Part shown: positions 33,348-44,934 of the stretch, piece after piece | Position numbering within the stretch: position 1 is the first letter of the stretch | Layout: each line of letters opens with the position of its first letter | NCBI GenBank assembly: GCA_005406025.1 | Contig: BGZK01000293.1 | Coordinates: 124,001-188,000, forward strand | Source of the DNA: Eumeta japonica | Taxonomy: Eukaryota; Arthropoda; Insecta; Lepidoptera; Psychidae | DNA: 64,000 nucleotides | Reading direction: 5' to 3' | Made by a program: the position numbers and the translations under genes | The notes under the pieces: model-generated | The model's database searches: none | Seen by the model: only the letters and a program-made list of their open reading frames with translations | Told to the model about the DNA's origin: nothing

Positions 33348-35400
33348 TACGTAGAGATGGCATTTCTACTGCATTCATTCTACTTTCGTTTTTATTCTGG
33401 AACACCCTGCTTTCAATACCATACATAAGAATAAGGATCAGGACCTCATTATGGGTAGCCAAACGCACTTGCCATAAGACACTTTCAATATTCATAATAG
33501 CAAACAAGGTTCCATTTACTTTATTACCTGCATTCACTCTCCTACAGATATCTCTATCATGTTTACCATCATGTTTAAACAGACTAAGTATATAAACTCT
33601 TTTATTTATTCAACACTCTTACTTTTTATATGTATATGTCGCATTCAGTCGTGCTTTCGCTTCTTTCAAACATCACCACCTTAGTTTTTCTGGCATTTAC
33701 GTTAATACATCTTTTCTTAAGAGAATCGTTGATTTTAGTTACCATTTCCTGCAGCTCGCACGCTGAAGGTGCAAGGATTATTTGATCGTTAGCGTACAGG
33801 AGACATTTGACAGATATCTCATTCATTCTTAGTCCACATTCGTACTTTTTCAGATTATGTAAGCAGCTATCCACGAATAGAATGAATAGCCACGGTAAAG
33901 TTAGACATTTCTGTTTGGCACCTCTGCGGATAGAAAACCAGTCAGTGCATGCCCCATGTTTCTGACGCAAGTACTGGAGCCCCTGTACGGCAATCCCTGT
34001 ATGGGATTCCAGTGCCTGTATCAATCCGCTAGTCACGTAATGAATGAATAAGGTTTTCTTTCATCTCAAGGTCATCTCTTTTCATACTATCATAAGTTTT
34101 TTCCATATCGACGAAAATAAAGACAACCATTGGCCCTTGGCCAAAAAGATTTACGTAATGTTTCGCAGCATGAAAAAGCTTTGTCTGAACATCCCATGTC
34201 TTTTCGAAATCCTGCTTGTACATCCCAGCTCTTATTATCAGTCTAATTCACAACCCCTTTAATAATGATTTTTGCATACAGTTTGCCAACAGCGATAATG
34301 AGGTTTATAGAGCGGTAATTTGTGCAAACTTGCAATAAGTCTTTTCCTTTTTAGAAGGGTACAATGACGGCTTTGTGCCAATCATTAGGAATCTTATGGC
34401 TTTTCCAGCATTTATTAAAACGCTGGTACACCAGGTTTGCCACAATGTCCTTACCGCCCCTCAACGTCTCTGACGAAATCCGGTCCTTAACATATCCGGT
34501 AGTTTCCCCAACTTTCATACGTTTTAGTGCTTTCATAATTTTATCTATCATAATTTAATTTTAATTCTTATCATCAATAGTATATTCAGTTGCAGTAAAA
34601 TTCTCACGTGCCTAAATACTTTCTAAATGATTCTTCCAACGTTCTTTAACATAGTTTTCCTCATTCAGTAAGTATCCGTTATCGTCTTTAATCACATTTA
34701 TACAATGGCTCGGAATTTTAATGGGTCTTTTTCACCACATTACAGAAAAGTTTATGGATTGCCCATAAATTATCTGATAATCTTTTATAATAGCGTTTTT
34801 TAATTTGATTCTTTCTTGTTTTCACGCGTTTTTTAAAATGTATTTTTATATGTATAATACTTTTGCATTTTATATATATATTCAGCCTCTTTTAGTTGTC
34901 TTTCAAATTGTCCTTTCTTTTCACTTTGTGGTTGAACTTGCAGTCAATAAATCCAGCCATGCTTTCTTCTTTTTACTAGCTACTTTTCTTTCTTTGGAAT
35001 TCAACCATTCATTATCTTTTTTATTAACGTTTATCCTCTTATTCACTCCATATACCTTTTGTGCTTCGTCTACTAATAAACATTTCGTTACCTTTCACAA
35101 TTTGTCAAGTTTTCGACATTCATACTGTTTGATTTACACCCAAATTTTCTTTCTATCGCTTCTTATACATATCTTTTACATTTAGATCCTGTAGCTTACC
35201 AAATTTTTTTCGTTCTAGGTTCGTACTGATCGTTTTTGCATGGCATTGCCAACGCTGGCATAAAGATTTGATTCGACAAATCACTAAGAAGTGCTCTGTG
35301 CCAATGTTGACGCCACTCTACACTTTTGTATTCACAACTTTCCTTCTCAACCGATCATCCACAATTATAAAATCTATCATGATATCGAAAACGGGAATTG
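33348..35400 (-). pseudogene. Endonuclease/RT LINE, main part, catalytically dead
   Basis: Read on - from 35400: an endonuclease end (FMIDFIIVDDRLRRKV, then NIGTEHFLVICRI at about 35317-35280), a basic linker, IMKALKRMKVGETTGY and KCWKSHKIPNDWHKAVIVPF (34551-34351), FVDMEKTYDSMKRDDL (34223-34029), LLYANDQIILAPSACELQEM (33796-33785 for YAND), and VNGTLFAIMN, LMYGIESRVF to SLRSI. The reverse transcriptase box is YAND instead of Y-x-D-D, so one metal-binding Asp is lost. The endonuclease SDH/TDH motif reads TEH. It resembles elements often mislabelled craniofacial development protein 2-like. Long open segments (136 and 137 codons) are intact only locally. Confidence 0.8.
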
Positions 35401-35535
35401 AAAACGGAACTGTAGTCGAAAGTGTGGGGACGGGATTAGAAGCAAAAGTGTGACCGAGATGGCGATCGAAACTTAAACCAAGCTTAAAATGGACATAGGT
35501 CGATTCAAAAGTAAAAGGCGCTCATTCTATGTTCA
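35401..35535. other. Short unassigned stretch
   Basis: May hold the worn interior of the Helitron whose 3' end follows. Nothing definite. Confidence 0.35.
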
Positions 35536-35563
35536 TGCTGGCGGAGCTGCGGGCATTAACTAT
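35536..35563 (+). mobile_element. Helitron 3' end relic
   Basis: CTGGCGGAGCTGCGGGC followed by ATTAACTAT is a worn form of the Helitron terminus at 58137-58164 (GGGCGGAGCCGCGGGC then AAAAGCTAT). The matching 5' end was not found upstream, so only the terminus is claimed. Confidence 0.5.
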
Positions 35564-36942
35564 ATGGGTAAGCGACCCACGAAAATGGGCAAAACAACGT
35601 TTGTTGGACAAGCTAGTATTAAATAGTTATGATTGTAATACTTGTCTTAAAACAGATGTAGTTACATTAAGAGGTATACGAAGAGGTCGAACCGAAAAAG
35701 TATAAAGAGAAAATGATTTTTCTCTCAAAAGGTTTTATAGCCACCAACTCTTTTATGTTATATCAAAAATTTGTATTTCTAGTGTTATTAGCGATATAGC
35801 TAATTGTAACGATCCTTTCAAAACATTGCACTTCATGAAATATTTTTTGAATTCCATTAAAGTCGATACACATCATAAGGTATACCCACTATTTACTTGT
35901 TAATAGAATACTATATATCAATAATTTTTATTTGAATTTTTGGACTGAAACTTCTTTATGGGCGTAGTAGAGTAGAGTACTAAAAAAATATTAGACTTTT
36001 TAAGCAACGTTTGTACAGTACTAAAAAATATCTTGAAACGTTTTACCTTCACGGCTAAATCAGGTTAGGTTAAGTTAAATTAATACTTTGCGCACTTATC
36101 GAGGGCCGATGACAATATAAATAGTAATATGGTGCAATTTTCCAAACAACTGTTCGTTGCTTGACATTTTCCAGGTGTCCGTGAAGGTCATGTATTTGTT
36201 TTTTATTTCATCTGAAGGAAACAACCTTAGCAGTCTTTGATACGCTAAATTAATTCAAATCAGTCCCAATGCACTCCAAGCTCTAGCTTAGTTTTATCTA
36301 TTCGTCGCAATAACAAAACTGACAGAGGCCACGAAATTGTGAATGCCACGCGGCGTCGCGCGCCGATGTTGCGCACGCGGCGAATATGCAATGAGAGTCG
36401 AGCGTTTCAAATTTGCATAGCTTTTAGAACTAATCCTGACAAAAACGTGGCGACAATACTCGACACTCGGATTGCATGCTGCAACGTGGCTGTGTATTAT
36501 ATAGTCGGTCAACAGAAACATTCATAATTCTCACTTATAATATGATATACTTTTTTGGGTTAAAAAGTACATTATTTTGAAAGGAACCTTTATTCTTCAA
36601 ACTTCATATCGACTTCAATTCTTTCACAAAACTTCACGTGTCTCACAAGATATAATTATACCAATAAATCTTATTGAAAAAATATAGCTTGGACTGTCAG
36701 TTGGTCTGTAGTTAGTTCGTAAGGAAGTAATCACGATTCAGCTCGATTTTTTTTATATTTTACAATGCATCATTCATAAAGAAATGAAGGGTTCCGTGTA
36801 GGAAGGAATTCACTTGGGCAGTGAAATGTTTATTTGACCACATGCTCTTGTTTCAGAACCTCTGAAAAATTTCTATGGAACATTGAGCATGGTTTTCGAG
36901 CTTGGGGAAGAACGACGTATAATTAAAATGATTTTCAGATCT
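35564..36942. other. Unannotated stretch with a short CpG-rich patch
   Basis: A CpG-rich patch at about 36330-36420 (GCGGCGTCGCGCGCCG) is open on both strands for 62-75 codons with no domain. The rest is AT-rich with no recognisable element. Confidence 0.4.
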
Positions 36943-37206
36943 TTGCGGTGATGGATCAGTAGTTAAGTGTGTTGCCTTCAAACTAGATTGGATTGGATTC
37001 GATCCTAACTACTGGCGAGTTGAGCAATGAGTTTTTAAGCTAAGCCGAATTATAATGCATGTTTTGTGCTTCAGAGAGTAAGGTTAAGTGGTCGATTTTG
37101 TCATCACATTGATGACGACGGTATTCAGTAACCCCCGACCCGCCCTGGGCTGACGAGGAAGGGTTTAAATAAAGTCCAAGCCCTTCGATTTGAAATAATG
37201 ATATGA
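36943..37206 (+). repeat. tRNA-derived SINE
   Basis: A box-like TGGATCAGTAGTT (36952-36964) and a B box GGATTCGATCC (36995-37005) are spaced as in an internal RNA polymerase III promoter. The body (GAGTTGAGCAATGAG, CGACCCGCCCTGGGCTG) and a 3' end CCCTTCGATTTGAAATAATG follow the plan of SINEs abundant in moths and butterflies. It encodes no protein and depends on a LINE for movement. No clean target duplication was found. Confidence 0.7.
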
Positions 37207-37447
37207 CTTTGTCTATTACTTAAAATTCTCTAATCCAGATGCATGGATAGTAAAACGCAAACAATAGGCTTTTTCATATTGAATGTTAAAAAATAAATAT
37301 CTATTATTTATAGATTACCAACAACGATTCCCCGTTCGACTACAGAACGCAGAAAACTGTAGTTATTTTATTTATTATACTAACTCTCATTCACCCTGAT
37401 ATTGCTTATTCACCCTTCATTAATAATTCACTTCAAAGGTTTCCCTT

Positions 37448-37560
37448 CGTGAAACTAGTGGTAACGTAACGTTGTCGATATTTGTATATACAGATTCCAC
37501 GCGAACGCCCAGGTTCGATCCCCCGTCAAGTCTGATACGACGTTGATGGGATGTTCACTC
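37448..37560 (+). repeat. SINE head resembling tRNA-Asp
   Basis: CTAGTGGTAACGT resembles a tRNA A box. About 50 bases on, CCACGCG then CAGGTTCGATCCCCCGTCAAG closely resembles the variable loop, T arm and acceptor strand of insect tRNA-Asp. The anticodon arm is replaced by AT-rich sequence and the 5' acceptor strand does not pair, so this is not a functional tRNA. It is best read as a tRNA-Asp-derived SINE head or a tRNA pseudogene. Confidence 0.5.
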
Positions 37561-37896
37561 GTCTACGATAATGGGTTTTTTTTCTCGATACCTACGTGTC
37601 TGAGATAATTTCACGTGTGCACAATTCTCACATGACCTTTCGACGTACATATATCTTCTAGTGCGGTTTTGATATAAGAAAAAGGTGGTTAGATGAAAAA
37701 AGAAAATTGGTAATATTAACTCTTGCCTTTCTTCTATCTCATCAGGCTTATATTATAAATATTTGTGGTTATTGTATTTAAAAGCGTATAAATATGCATT
37801 TTGGATTCCCAACAGTCATTCTTTGTGCGTATCTCGAAAATATTAGTGTAAGAGTGTAGAGATGTGTCTATTTCTATCTAAGAGCAGTTTCCTTTA

Positions 37897-38640
37897 AGGT
37901 TCCAAGCCAAAATGACAAAAAACGGAACTCTTATAGTTTCGAAATGTCCGTCCGTATGTCACAAGCATTTTATTCAAAAACTATTAATTCTATATTGATG
38001 AAATTTATAGTGTAGGTATCTTGTATAAGTCACTACTTTCTTTGTTAGTTAAATAACAAAAATAAAAATTTTCTAGGGGCATTCCATACAAGTAACAGAC
38101 ACTGTAATTTTTTTTCATCAAACATCAATGTGTGACGTACATTACGACAGTTCTTTTACATACATTTTAAGGTTTTTAAGCAATTTTTCTGATTACATTA
38201 ATAATTTCGGAAATAATCGCTCCGAAAATAGCAGAAATTTTGCCCGCCCTTTATGTTCTAAACCGTATATTCAAAAATATAAAAAAAAGAACAAAGATAA
38301 CGCTAAATGAATAGTTTCAATAAAAATTATTTTGAACATGGTCAGATATACTGTTTTTGAGTTATTGCAGAAAAACTGCGCTTCTTAACAAAAGGACGTA
38401 AGTGCCATGAAAATACGCTCTTATGCTGATGCACTTTAGTTTACAGTAGTTTAATAGTTGTAGTCGACATACCTACTTCTTTTTCTAGTTAAATGCGACT
38501 ATAGTGCTTATAACTATTCTGTGCGAGAAACATGGACAAAGTGAAACAACAACTTAGTTTCTTCATCGGTAGTGTATTTCTTTGTAATAACGGTTTCGGA
38601 ACCTTATAATGGGCATGGTCCGACATGCTCTTGGCCAGTG
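37897..38640 (+). repeat. Dispersed repeat family B, copy 2
   Basis: Aligned with 14990-15760 throughout (landmarks are listed there). It ends GGAACCTTATAATGGGCATG and GACATGCTCTTGGCCAG, a clearer version of the family end than copy 1. It lacks the palindromic insertion. A 60-codon open frame over 38128-38310 is accidental. Confidence 0.8.
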
Positions 38641-38742
38641 CGCTCGTGATTTTTTAACCTGAAAAACTTGACGACTTTATTTGTTTGCAGGGAACCTTGA
38701 GGGAAATGCCAGATAATTTTGAAGCTCGTGTGGTATTCGGGG

Positions 38743-39089
38743 GATTATTTTTCCGTCCCAAATGTCGGCCAATAGAATTGCACGATGAGATGAAATGAAC
38801 AGTTAACAAATAAGAATTTCATAATGAATAAAACAACATTTAATTAAGATTCAGGTTAGTGCAATTAAAAATACAATTGTTGTAAACATTGGTCTCCAAT
38901 TTTCACAATTGAATTCAACCTGTCAGTTTGACGTGTGGTTAATTTGACTGGATCATGTTTTGTTTTTTATATATAGCAACTACCAGAGAAAATATTCAAA
39001 AAATTATCAGTATAATACCATGTAGGTTGTACCACGTGACGTCGAATGGTGCAATTCTATTGGTCGATATTTGGGTCGGAAAAATAATC
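38743..39089. mobile_element. MITE with 41-bp terminal inverted repeats
   Basis: Left repeat 38743-38783 (GATTATTTTTCCGTCCCAAA start) and right repeat 39049-39089 match inverted at 38 of 41 positions. The 347-bp unit has an AT-rich non-coding interior. Flanks show no obvious target duplication, so the superfamily is unknown. It lies about 100 bp after repeat B copy 2. Confidence 0.8.
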
Positions 39090-39959
39090 AATATTATTTT
39101 TACTTTGATCATGTATTTACATAAAATATGACGAAGTAACTAATATTTAAATGTTTATTCAAAATTGTTGATTGTAAGCATTAATTTATAGTTTTTCACG
39201 CTGTGAAATCTTAAATTAGAAGCCTTAATGACATAAATAAAGAAAACATTTTTGTACTCGTTAGAAAAAAATCAAATGATTAAGTAGATTATCAATTCTC
39301 ATTCTGGCGTTCCTTAATTTAATTTTCATCATCTCGAATGAAGATTAAATTGTAATTAATGACTTAAACGGCTTTAGTGTCTTAGTATTTTAATTAGGAC
39401 GATTGTGTAATTCGTGCGACGAAGTTTTCTAGCAGATTTCTCGAATCTCCCGGCCGTCACCTAATGGACATAATTAATGTAACACAAAAAAAAAAATGTA
39501 ATTAAAAGCTTCTCGACTTGTTCGCGGACACTAAAAGCTTTTAAAGTCTATCACGCTTCAGAAGTTCGCTGCAAAGTTAGTACTTAATATTCCATGCGGT
39601 TTCGTAATTTGTATTATAAAATTTAGGTGATTTTTTTGTATGTCATCATGAGGGGCAAACGAGCATGCAAGTCACCAGAGTCGCCGAACTTTTATTTAGA
39701 AATGGGACATCTGACAGAGGAAGGAGGGCTGATGGAGAGTTCACGGAGCTCTCACCAATGGACGAAATGCGATAGCGGAGACTATTAAATTTGAAAATTA
39801 ACTTCATAAAAGTTGAATTTATTATTTCAAATTCAATTCAATCAATTAATGAGCGTATACAGTAAACGACTATAAGACGTCGTAGTTTCTCTGGAGCTAT
39901 ATAATTTACTTCTATTTCCGATTCTCTGTAATGTTTTCTATGACAGACGTAATTGTCAC
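39090..39959. other. Non-coding stretch, possibly conserved
   Basis: From about 39290 to 39620 the sequence is less repetitive, with several TAATTA/ATTAAT homeodomain-type cores and a CpG patch (CTCCCGGCCGTCACC). No gene. Conservation is a guess. Confidence 0.3.
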
Positions 39960-40120
39960 ATCGGGCGGACCAAGTCCGCCAATTGAGGTAAAGGGCCAAA
40001 TTTTTTGGATCCGAAACCGATGAGCTTGCATGAAAAGATCGATAGATGCCAGTGAAGCAAGAGAGATATGCAAAGATTGTGCCATGTGGAAATCTATAGT
40101 CTCTGTCTACCTTTCTGGAG
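39960..40120 (+). mobile_element. 3' scrap of the endonuclease/RT LINE family
   Basis: On + this encodes KGQIF, ACMKRSIDASEARE and, one frame away, AKDC-like then W-KSIVS text, matching the C-terminus of the LINE at 32005-32385 and the scrap at 4364-4440. It lies in the opposite orientation to those. The 120-codon open frame on the other strand (39838-40200) is a shadow of it. Confidence 0.65.
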
Positions 40121-40560
40121 AATAGGCGTGCGTCTATATTGTTAATCTTTAATGTTAGCTCTTCGAAAAATTGTAGGTACGTGTATTTATGTACGCACAT
40201 TAGAAGTCGTAGTTATTTCTTTGATGTAATAAAATTCCAATTCTTAATTTTTCATGTAAATAATTTATTATTTGCACATAAATTAAAACTACTACGACGT
40301 CTAAAATAAATAAATGCAAATATACAGACGCTGTGTGCATGCCGATCTGGATCTACCCGTTTTTTATGGCTATTACGGCTGAAACCTGGAATATAAAAAT
40401 CGATTTCGTCAAAATGTAGGTGCATCTCTTGTAATGTAGATGTAATTTATTAAACCTCTATTTAGTTAAAATTTTCATGAATGGGTGGACAGATTTCATG
40501 GCCTCTTCTTCACTCTCATCATTTTTAAGGCTTCGTATGGAAGCCTATTAACAAACCTAA
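40121..40560. other. Unannotated stretch
   Basis: AAACTACTACGACGTCT near 40284-40300 is an imperfect inverted copy of AGACGTCGTAGTTT near 39876-39889, bracketing the LINE scrap. No gene. Confidence 0.4.
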
Positions 40561-40601
40561 AAGCTGTCTGTCTGTCCTACCTTTGGACAGATAGACAGCT
40601 T
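40561..40601. repeat. Near-perfect foldback, 17-bp arms
   Basis: AAGCTGTCTGTCTGTCC (40561-40577) pairs with GGACAGATAGACAGCTT (40585-40601), one mismatch, 7-nt loop. No flanking duplication. Confidence 0.9.
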
Positions 40602-42397
40602 AGCAGGCAGTTTTCATTCAAACTTTCACGCAATGTGTATTATTTTGGCGGCAATCCTATATAATAAAAGATCAAAAGTAAAAATTTTTGGATGATCTCC
40701 ATACAAGAAACATACTTCTTTCCTCTTATTTTCACAGTAGTAAAACATTTAAGCGTCGAACTTAGTGTGACGAAGTGCATACCCTAAAGCAAAACAACCA
40801 GTAATAAAAACAGGCGGAGTGCTAGTCAGTCTTGCACTCTGATTTAATTGAAAAAATAGTTCCCAATGTGCCCAATTCCAAGTCGCACTTGACCGCTTTT
40901 CCTTTAACGCACCAATAAAAGCACAACCATAGAAATATGTAATAAATGTTGAATAGTGAGTTCATCTACTATTCTAAATATTCTTTGACGTCACACATGG
41001 TAAAAAATTTTAAACAAATGTTCTCAATTGATAGCAAATTGTTTATAACATATGCTGAATTAACGGTAAATTATTTATAACAATACAGACAAACAATTAA
41101 AAAAGAAAAAATATATATAACTATGTAGGTATCTGTATAGCCGAGCTCACGATACAGAACACGGACCACGCAAGTGCGCCTCGCATTTATTTGACGGTAA
41201 TGTACTGACGTAATACGTTCGCTCCTTTCATCGTAGACCTTCTTAGCTTCAGGCCTAGATGTTATTAACATCCGCTTGTGTTACGTAAACCTAATCCGAT
41301 TTGACGGAATTGCTTCGGTATAAAAAAAATATTTGCGTTATTTCTTCATTAATTATTCACGTAAGCGACACGTTAGGTGAATGAGGTTAGTTTTAATCTC
41401 TTCAGAGCAGCCGCCGTCGCCTGCAATGGCTGCGTTATACTAATTACATGCAGATTATTTTCTCGTTCTTTCGGGCACGTTGTTTAAGTTGTTAGCAACT
41501 TGTAATGATCTGTAGTGTTAGTAAATTAATACTTCTTGAAATGTGATCCTTAAAAATCTCGCCATGAAACTTGATAGACTAACGCGTTTATCTAGTGGAA
41601 TATAATAATTTAAGCTATATGGTATCGCATAGGTGTAACTGCAAATGGTTCGTGTCATTAGTATTCCTTTTATTGCATTAATTTTGAAAAAGGGTTATTT
41701 ATCAAGCATGTTCGAAATGACGTTCGAAAAAATTTTTACTCGGTTTCGTTTTGAAGAAAAAATTTCATTGCTGCCTATTTTACATTCCAAAACCTTCATA
41801 AAAAATATTTGTATTTTGATTGGGTCACTAACTAGAAAAAGATGTCAAAAATTACTAATAAGAGTTAAGCAGTGATTTTGGAGATCATAAGATTTGGAGT
41901 GGAATAATGTGAAACATCAAAGAGACAAGGATTCCATTGCCGCTGCTTCTTTAAGTCTCTCCTTTACGACGACATTTGTGCATCCACCATTAGAATAAGT
42001 ATGAAGGTCTGTGTTTTGATGGAGATCGACATTGTTAGTTTTAATACACTTCATTCTAAGTCCATTTCCCTAGACGTCTCGGTGTCGTGTAGCAGCTAGC
42101 CAAGGCATTGTTTGATGTTTTTTTCCGATAAAAGTTAGCTCAACTAAAAGTAATGATCGATAATCTTTGTTTAAATATGGAAAAAGGCCCAAATATGGCC
42201 GGCTATATAAGAATAGATCACATAGAAAACAATGCGGTAACGAAATCTTTTGCATGTATGTGTGTTATTGGGAAACTGTATTTATATACCTAATACACCT
42301 GAAGGTATATTTTAATGAATTGTAAACTTGGCCAAAACTTGGGTGAAGAAATAAATAGCACCCATTCTAGTACCTTCACGAATAGCGGTTTCATCCA
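40602..42397. other. Unannotated stretch
   Basis: A less AT-rich patch around 41395-41480 (GAGCAGCCGCCGTCGCCTGC) stands out. No gene supported; frames of 61-76 codons have no domain. Confidence 0.45.
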
Positions 42398-42490
42398 CAT
42401 ATATAAAACAAAGTCGTATTAGATACGCAATTTCGTAACTCGAGAACGGCTGCACAGATTTTTATAATATTTGATTTGGTATCATGAAAA
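42398..42490 (+). repeat. Helitron-like 5' fragment
   Basis: CATATATATAAAACAAAGTC-like start, then AACTCGAGAACGGCTGCACAG, matches the beginnings of insect Helitron-type repeats as I recall them. It is cut off by the LINE remnant that follows. Confidence 0.4.
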
Positions 42491-42514
42491 ATTCACAAAA
42501 AAAAATATGAAGAA

Positions 42515-43215
42515 GATTAGTGTCAAATCAAAAATATCTTTATTTCGTAGGTAACAGAAATTACACTTGAAATGCGTTATAAATAACTGTTTTCGACATT
42601 TGAATTATCACCCATTTCAAATGATGATTCACCATTTGAAAAATGGGCAAGAAACTCAAGGTTTGCTTGTTTTTACTCATCGGTACAAATTATCGAATAA
42701 GAAATAATACAAAATAGTACAACACTTAGCAATATCATGAAGCAACCTGATAGCCGAGCAGTTCAATCGCATGGGTTTTTTTCATTAACATATTTTGACA
42801 TAGTATAATAGCCCTTGCCATATAACTTTCTTTTAACAAACGTTCCAATTCATAAAATGGAAAATTTTGAATTTCAGCTGAGTTTTTATTATAAAAGCGC
42901 ACACATTACCCCTTAACCGATTTCATAACTTTGCTTAGACGGGTTTTATGAGCAGCAAGATCGTTCTTATATCTAGTGTTAATGTTATGGATGTCGTTCC
43001 TTTTTTGGAACGATTCTATATGACTCTTAACATATACCAGATTTTCGTAAATGTATTGCGATGCTTAGTTAGAATATTTATTTCCTTAAATTTTTCTCTT
43101 AGAGATGCCATTGATCTCAAATCATAAACAGCACGAATATCTCGCTTCTGCAGCACGAAAATTGTGTTAACATCAGCTGCGTGTATCTCTTACATTTTTC
43201 GTATTGAATGCCATC
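42515..43215 (-). pseudogene. CR1/jockey-type LINE 3' part
   Basis: On -, pieces read VNTIFVLQKRDIRAVYDLRS, SLREKFKEINILTK, YIYENLVYVKSHIE, NDIHNINTR and KVMKSVKG, then FYNKNSAEIQNFPFYELE, across several frames. This is the same C-terminal region as in the + strand LINE at 32386-33347, but a different copy with a different sequence. The 3' end includes AATAAAGATATTTTTGA near 42525-42545. No catalytic domain is present. Confidence 0.7.
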
Positions 43216-43229
43216 TCCAATGACATGAC

Positions 43230-43420
43230 AGAATGTAAAGTTAGTGAGTCTGGGTAAATTTGCATAGATAATTTGATGTAAAAGCATGTTTGAATGGATG
43301 TTTGTCATATGCTGACGGTTGGATTGATTGTGATCAGATTTGGCATAGAGGTGGGTATGTTCTGAAATAGGATATGATATTAAGGGTAAACGCAACACTT
43401 CGATTTCAAACAAATTTATA
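43230..43420 (+). repeat. Worn repeat resembling Helitron 5' sequence
   Basis: GAATGGATGTTTGTCATATG followed by GATTGATTGTGATCAGATTT and GGCATAGAGGTGGGTATG resembles the 5' part of the Helitron at 56981 (GGATGTTTGTTGCTCTTTC...). The similarity is loose. The 98-codon open frame on - covering this block is a by-product. Confidence 0.3.
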
Positions 43421-44934
43421 TCGTTGTGCGTTTTGACTCTATAATAGAAATAAATTCACAAATAATATTGAAAAAAGTTCAAAAAATTGACTTTCGTTAC
43501 GTGATTTCGGAGAAATAAGATTATTTCGTTATTATTACATTTAATTTTAAAATTCATGAAAAATAGGCAGTATTTACGTCCGTGTGAGTGCACACAGAAA
43601 TGAATCTCTTCTGTTTATTAACATATATATGCAATTGGATATTATAATTTATCTGTCAAAACTGAAAGCTGTCACATCACTATAGAGTATATATTTCTTC
43701 GAGATGCTTACAAACACAGAGTGAAAAAAATTACTAATATGATAACGTAATAATTATATAGGCGTGAAAAAGATGTCCGCGATCACGACAGTTTCCGCAT
43801 TATTTTGCCTACGTATCGTATGATCGAAGCGGTAATATCTCCTTTTATTTATTAACCTTTGAGAGATATCAAATCTGCTCACTGATTTTTCACTTTCTCA
43901 CATTTTTCGTTTCAAATCTTACAGTCAATTTAAAATCTATTAAAAATTTACAATGACGAATGAAATTATTTTCAGAACGGTCTGTAAGAGGTTACAAATA
44001 TTTGTGTGGTTTTATTCTTCATGAAGCGTAAAGAAATTATTTATTACCGATTTAAACTCCGTTGTCAATATATATAAATTTATAAATTGTTTTCAATTTT
44101 GTGTGTATATATATATGTATATGTGTTATTTATATTTATTTATTTATTTAAGATTAATTTAGGTACGCCGTCTTGTGCGCTGTAGAAAATTAAAATTCGT
44201 AAGCAATACTTTTCAAATTCAAAAACTATTTCCTGTGTATATTTCAGAATGCATTATTAAACCAAAGCTAATGCTACAACCAATAAGTATATATATATCA
44301 GATATCTAATAATTTTTTATTATGTGAACATATTTTTATATTTCTCGCGTTGGCAAATAAATAAATCTTTACATTACATATTATAGTGTGACTTTATTTG
44401 AATACATTTGTGTTACCATTATTATACGTTTTTATAACTAGTTCTGATTTTCGCAGAAAAAATATTTCGAATTTATGAATAAGATGAGATGTTAATTGTG
44501 TTTCGTTTCATATTAAATACTCAACAATTATGTAATTGTATATATATAAACTAAAATTATATTTAAAATTTCAAGTTAATTCGTGCCATAAACAATAAAA
44601 ATATTTATGTAGTGTCCATTTATGGAAACATTGAACGTGTAAAAGGGTATCAAGGAGAGATTATTCCACATAATATAAAAGAGGAAATAAAAAATATTGT
44701 TAAAAGAGCTTTCTTTATGTGAGGTAAAATAACAAAGGTTTCCACAGAAAATACTTTGATATTCGAAAATTTTCAAGAGATACAACGTATTTGAAACATA
44801 TAGACGTTGTTACCTGATACGTGCCATAATAGTTTTATTATAGGCAATCACTCTAGGTCGTGCTAAAGTAATTTTAACACTAAAAATGCAAAAAACAAAA
44901 TAACAATTACTATTGCGACAAAGGATCACTTCCA
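43421..44934. other. Unannotated AT-rich stretch
   Basis: Contains TA microsatellites near 44105-44120 and 44287-44300 and a TTTA run near 44135-44150. No gene. Confidence 0.5.

Noticed and set aside
33124..33537. 137-codon open frame on - as a gene
   Set aside because: Its first part is LINE reverse transcriptase text ending at SLRSI; the rest runs into the nested + strand LINE tail and is a chance fusion.
34805..35185. 126-codon open frame on +, Phe/Leu/Ser-rich and membrane-like
   Set aside because: It is antisense to the LINE linker region on -. The apparent hydrophobicity comes from reading Lys/Glu-rich LINE codons in reverse.
37500..37545. Intact tRNA-Asp gene
   Set aside because: Only the T arm and 3' acceptor strand look right; the anticodon arm and the 5' acceptor strand do not fold.
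39838..40200. 120-codon open frame on - as a gene
   Set aside because: It is the complementary shadow of the LINE scrap on +; the + translation gives the recognisable LINE C-terminus.
40284..40300. Terminal repeat of a MITE pairing with 39876-39889
   Set aside because: Only about 14 bp match, with a three-base gap, and the interval contains an unrelated LINE scrap.
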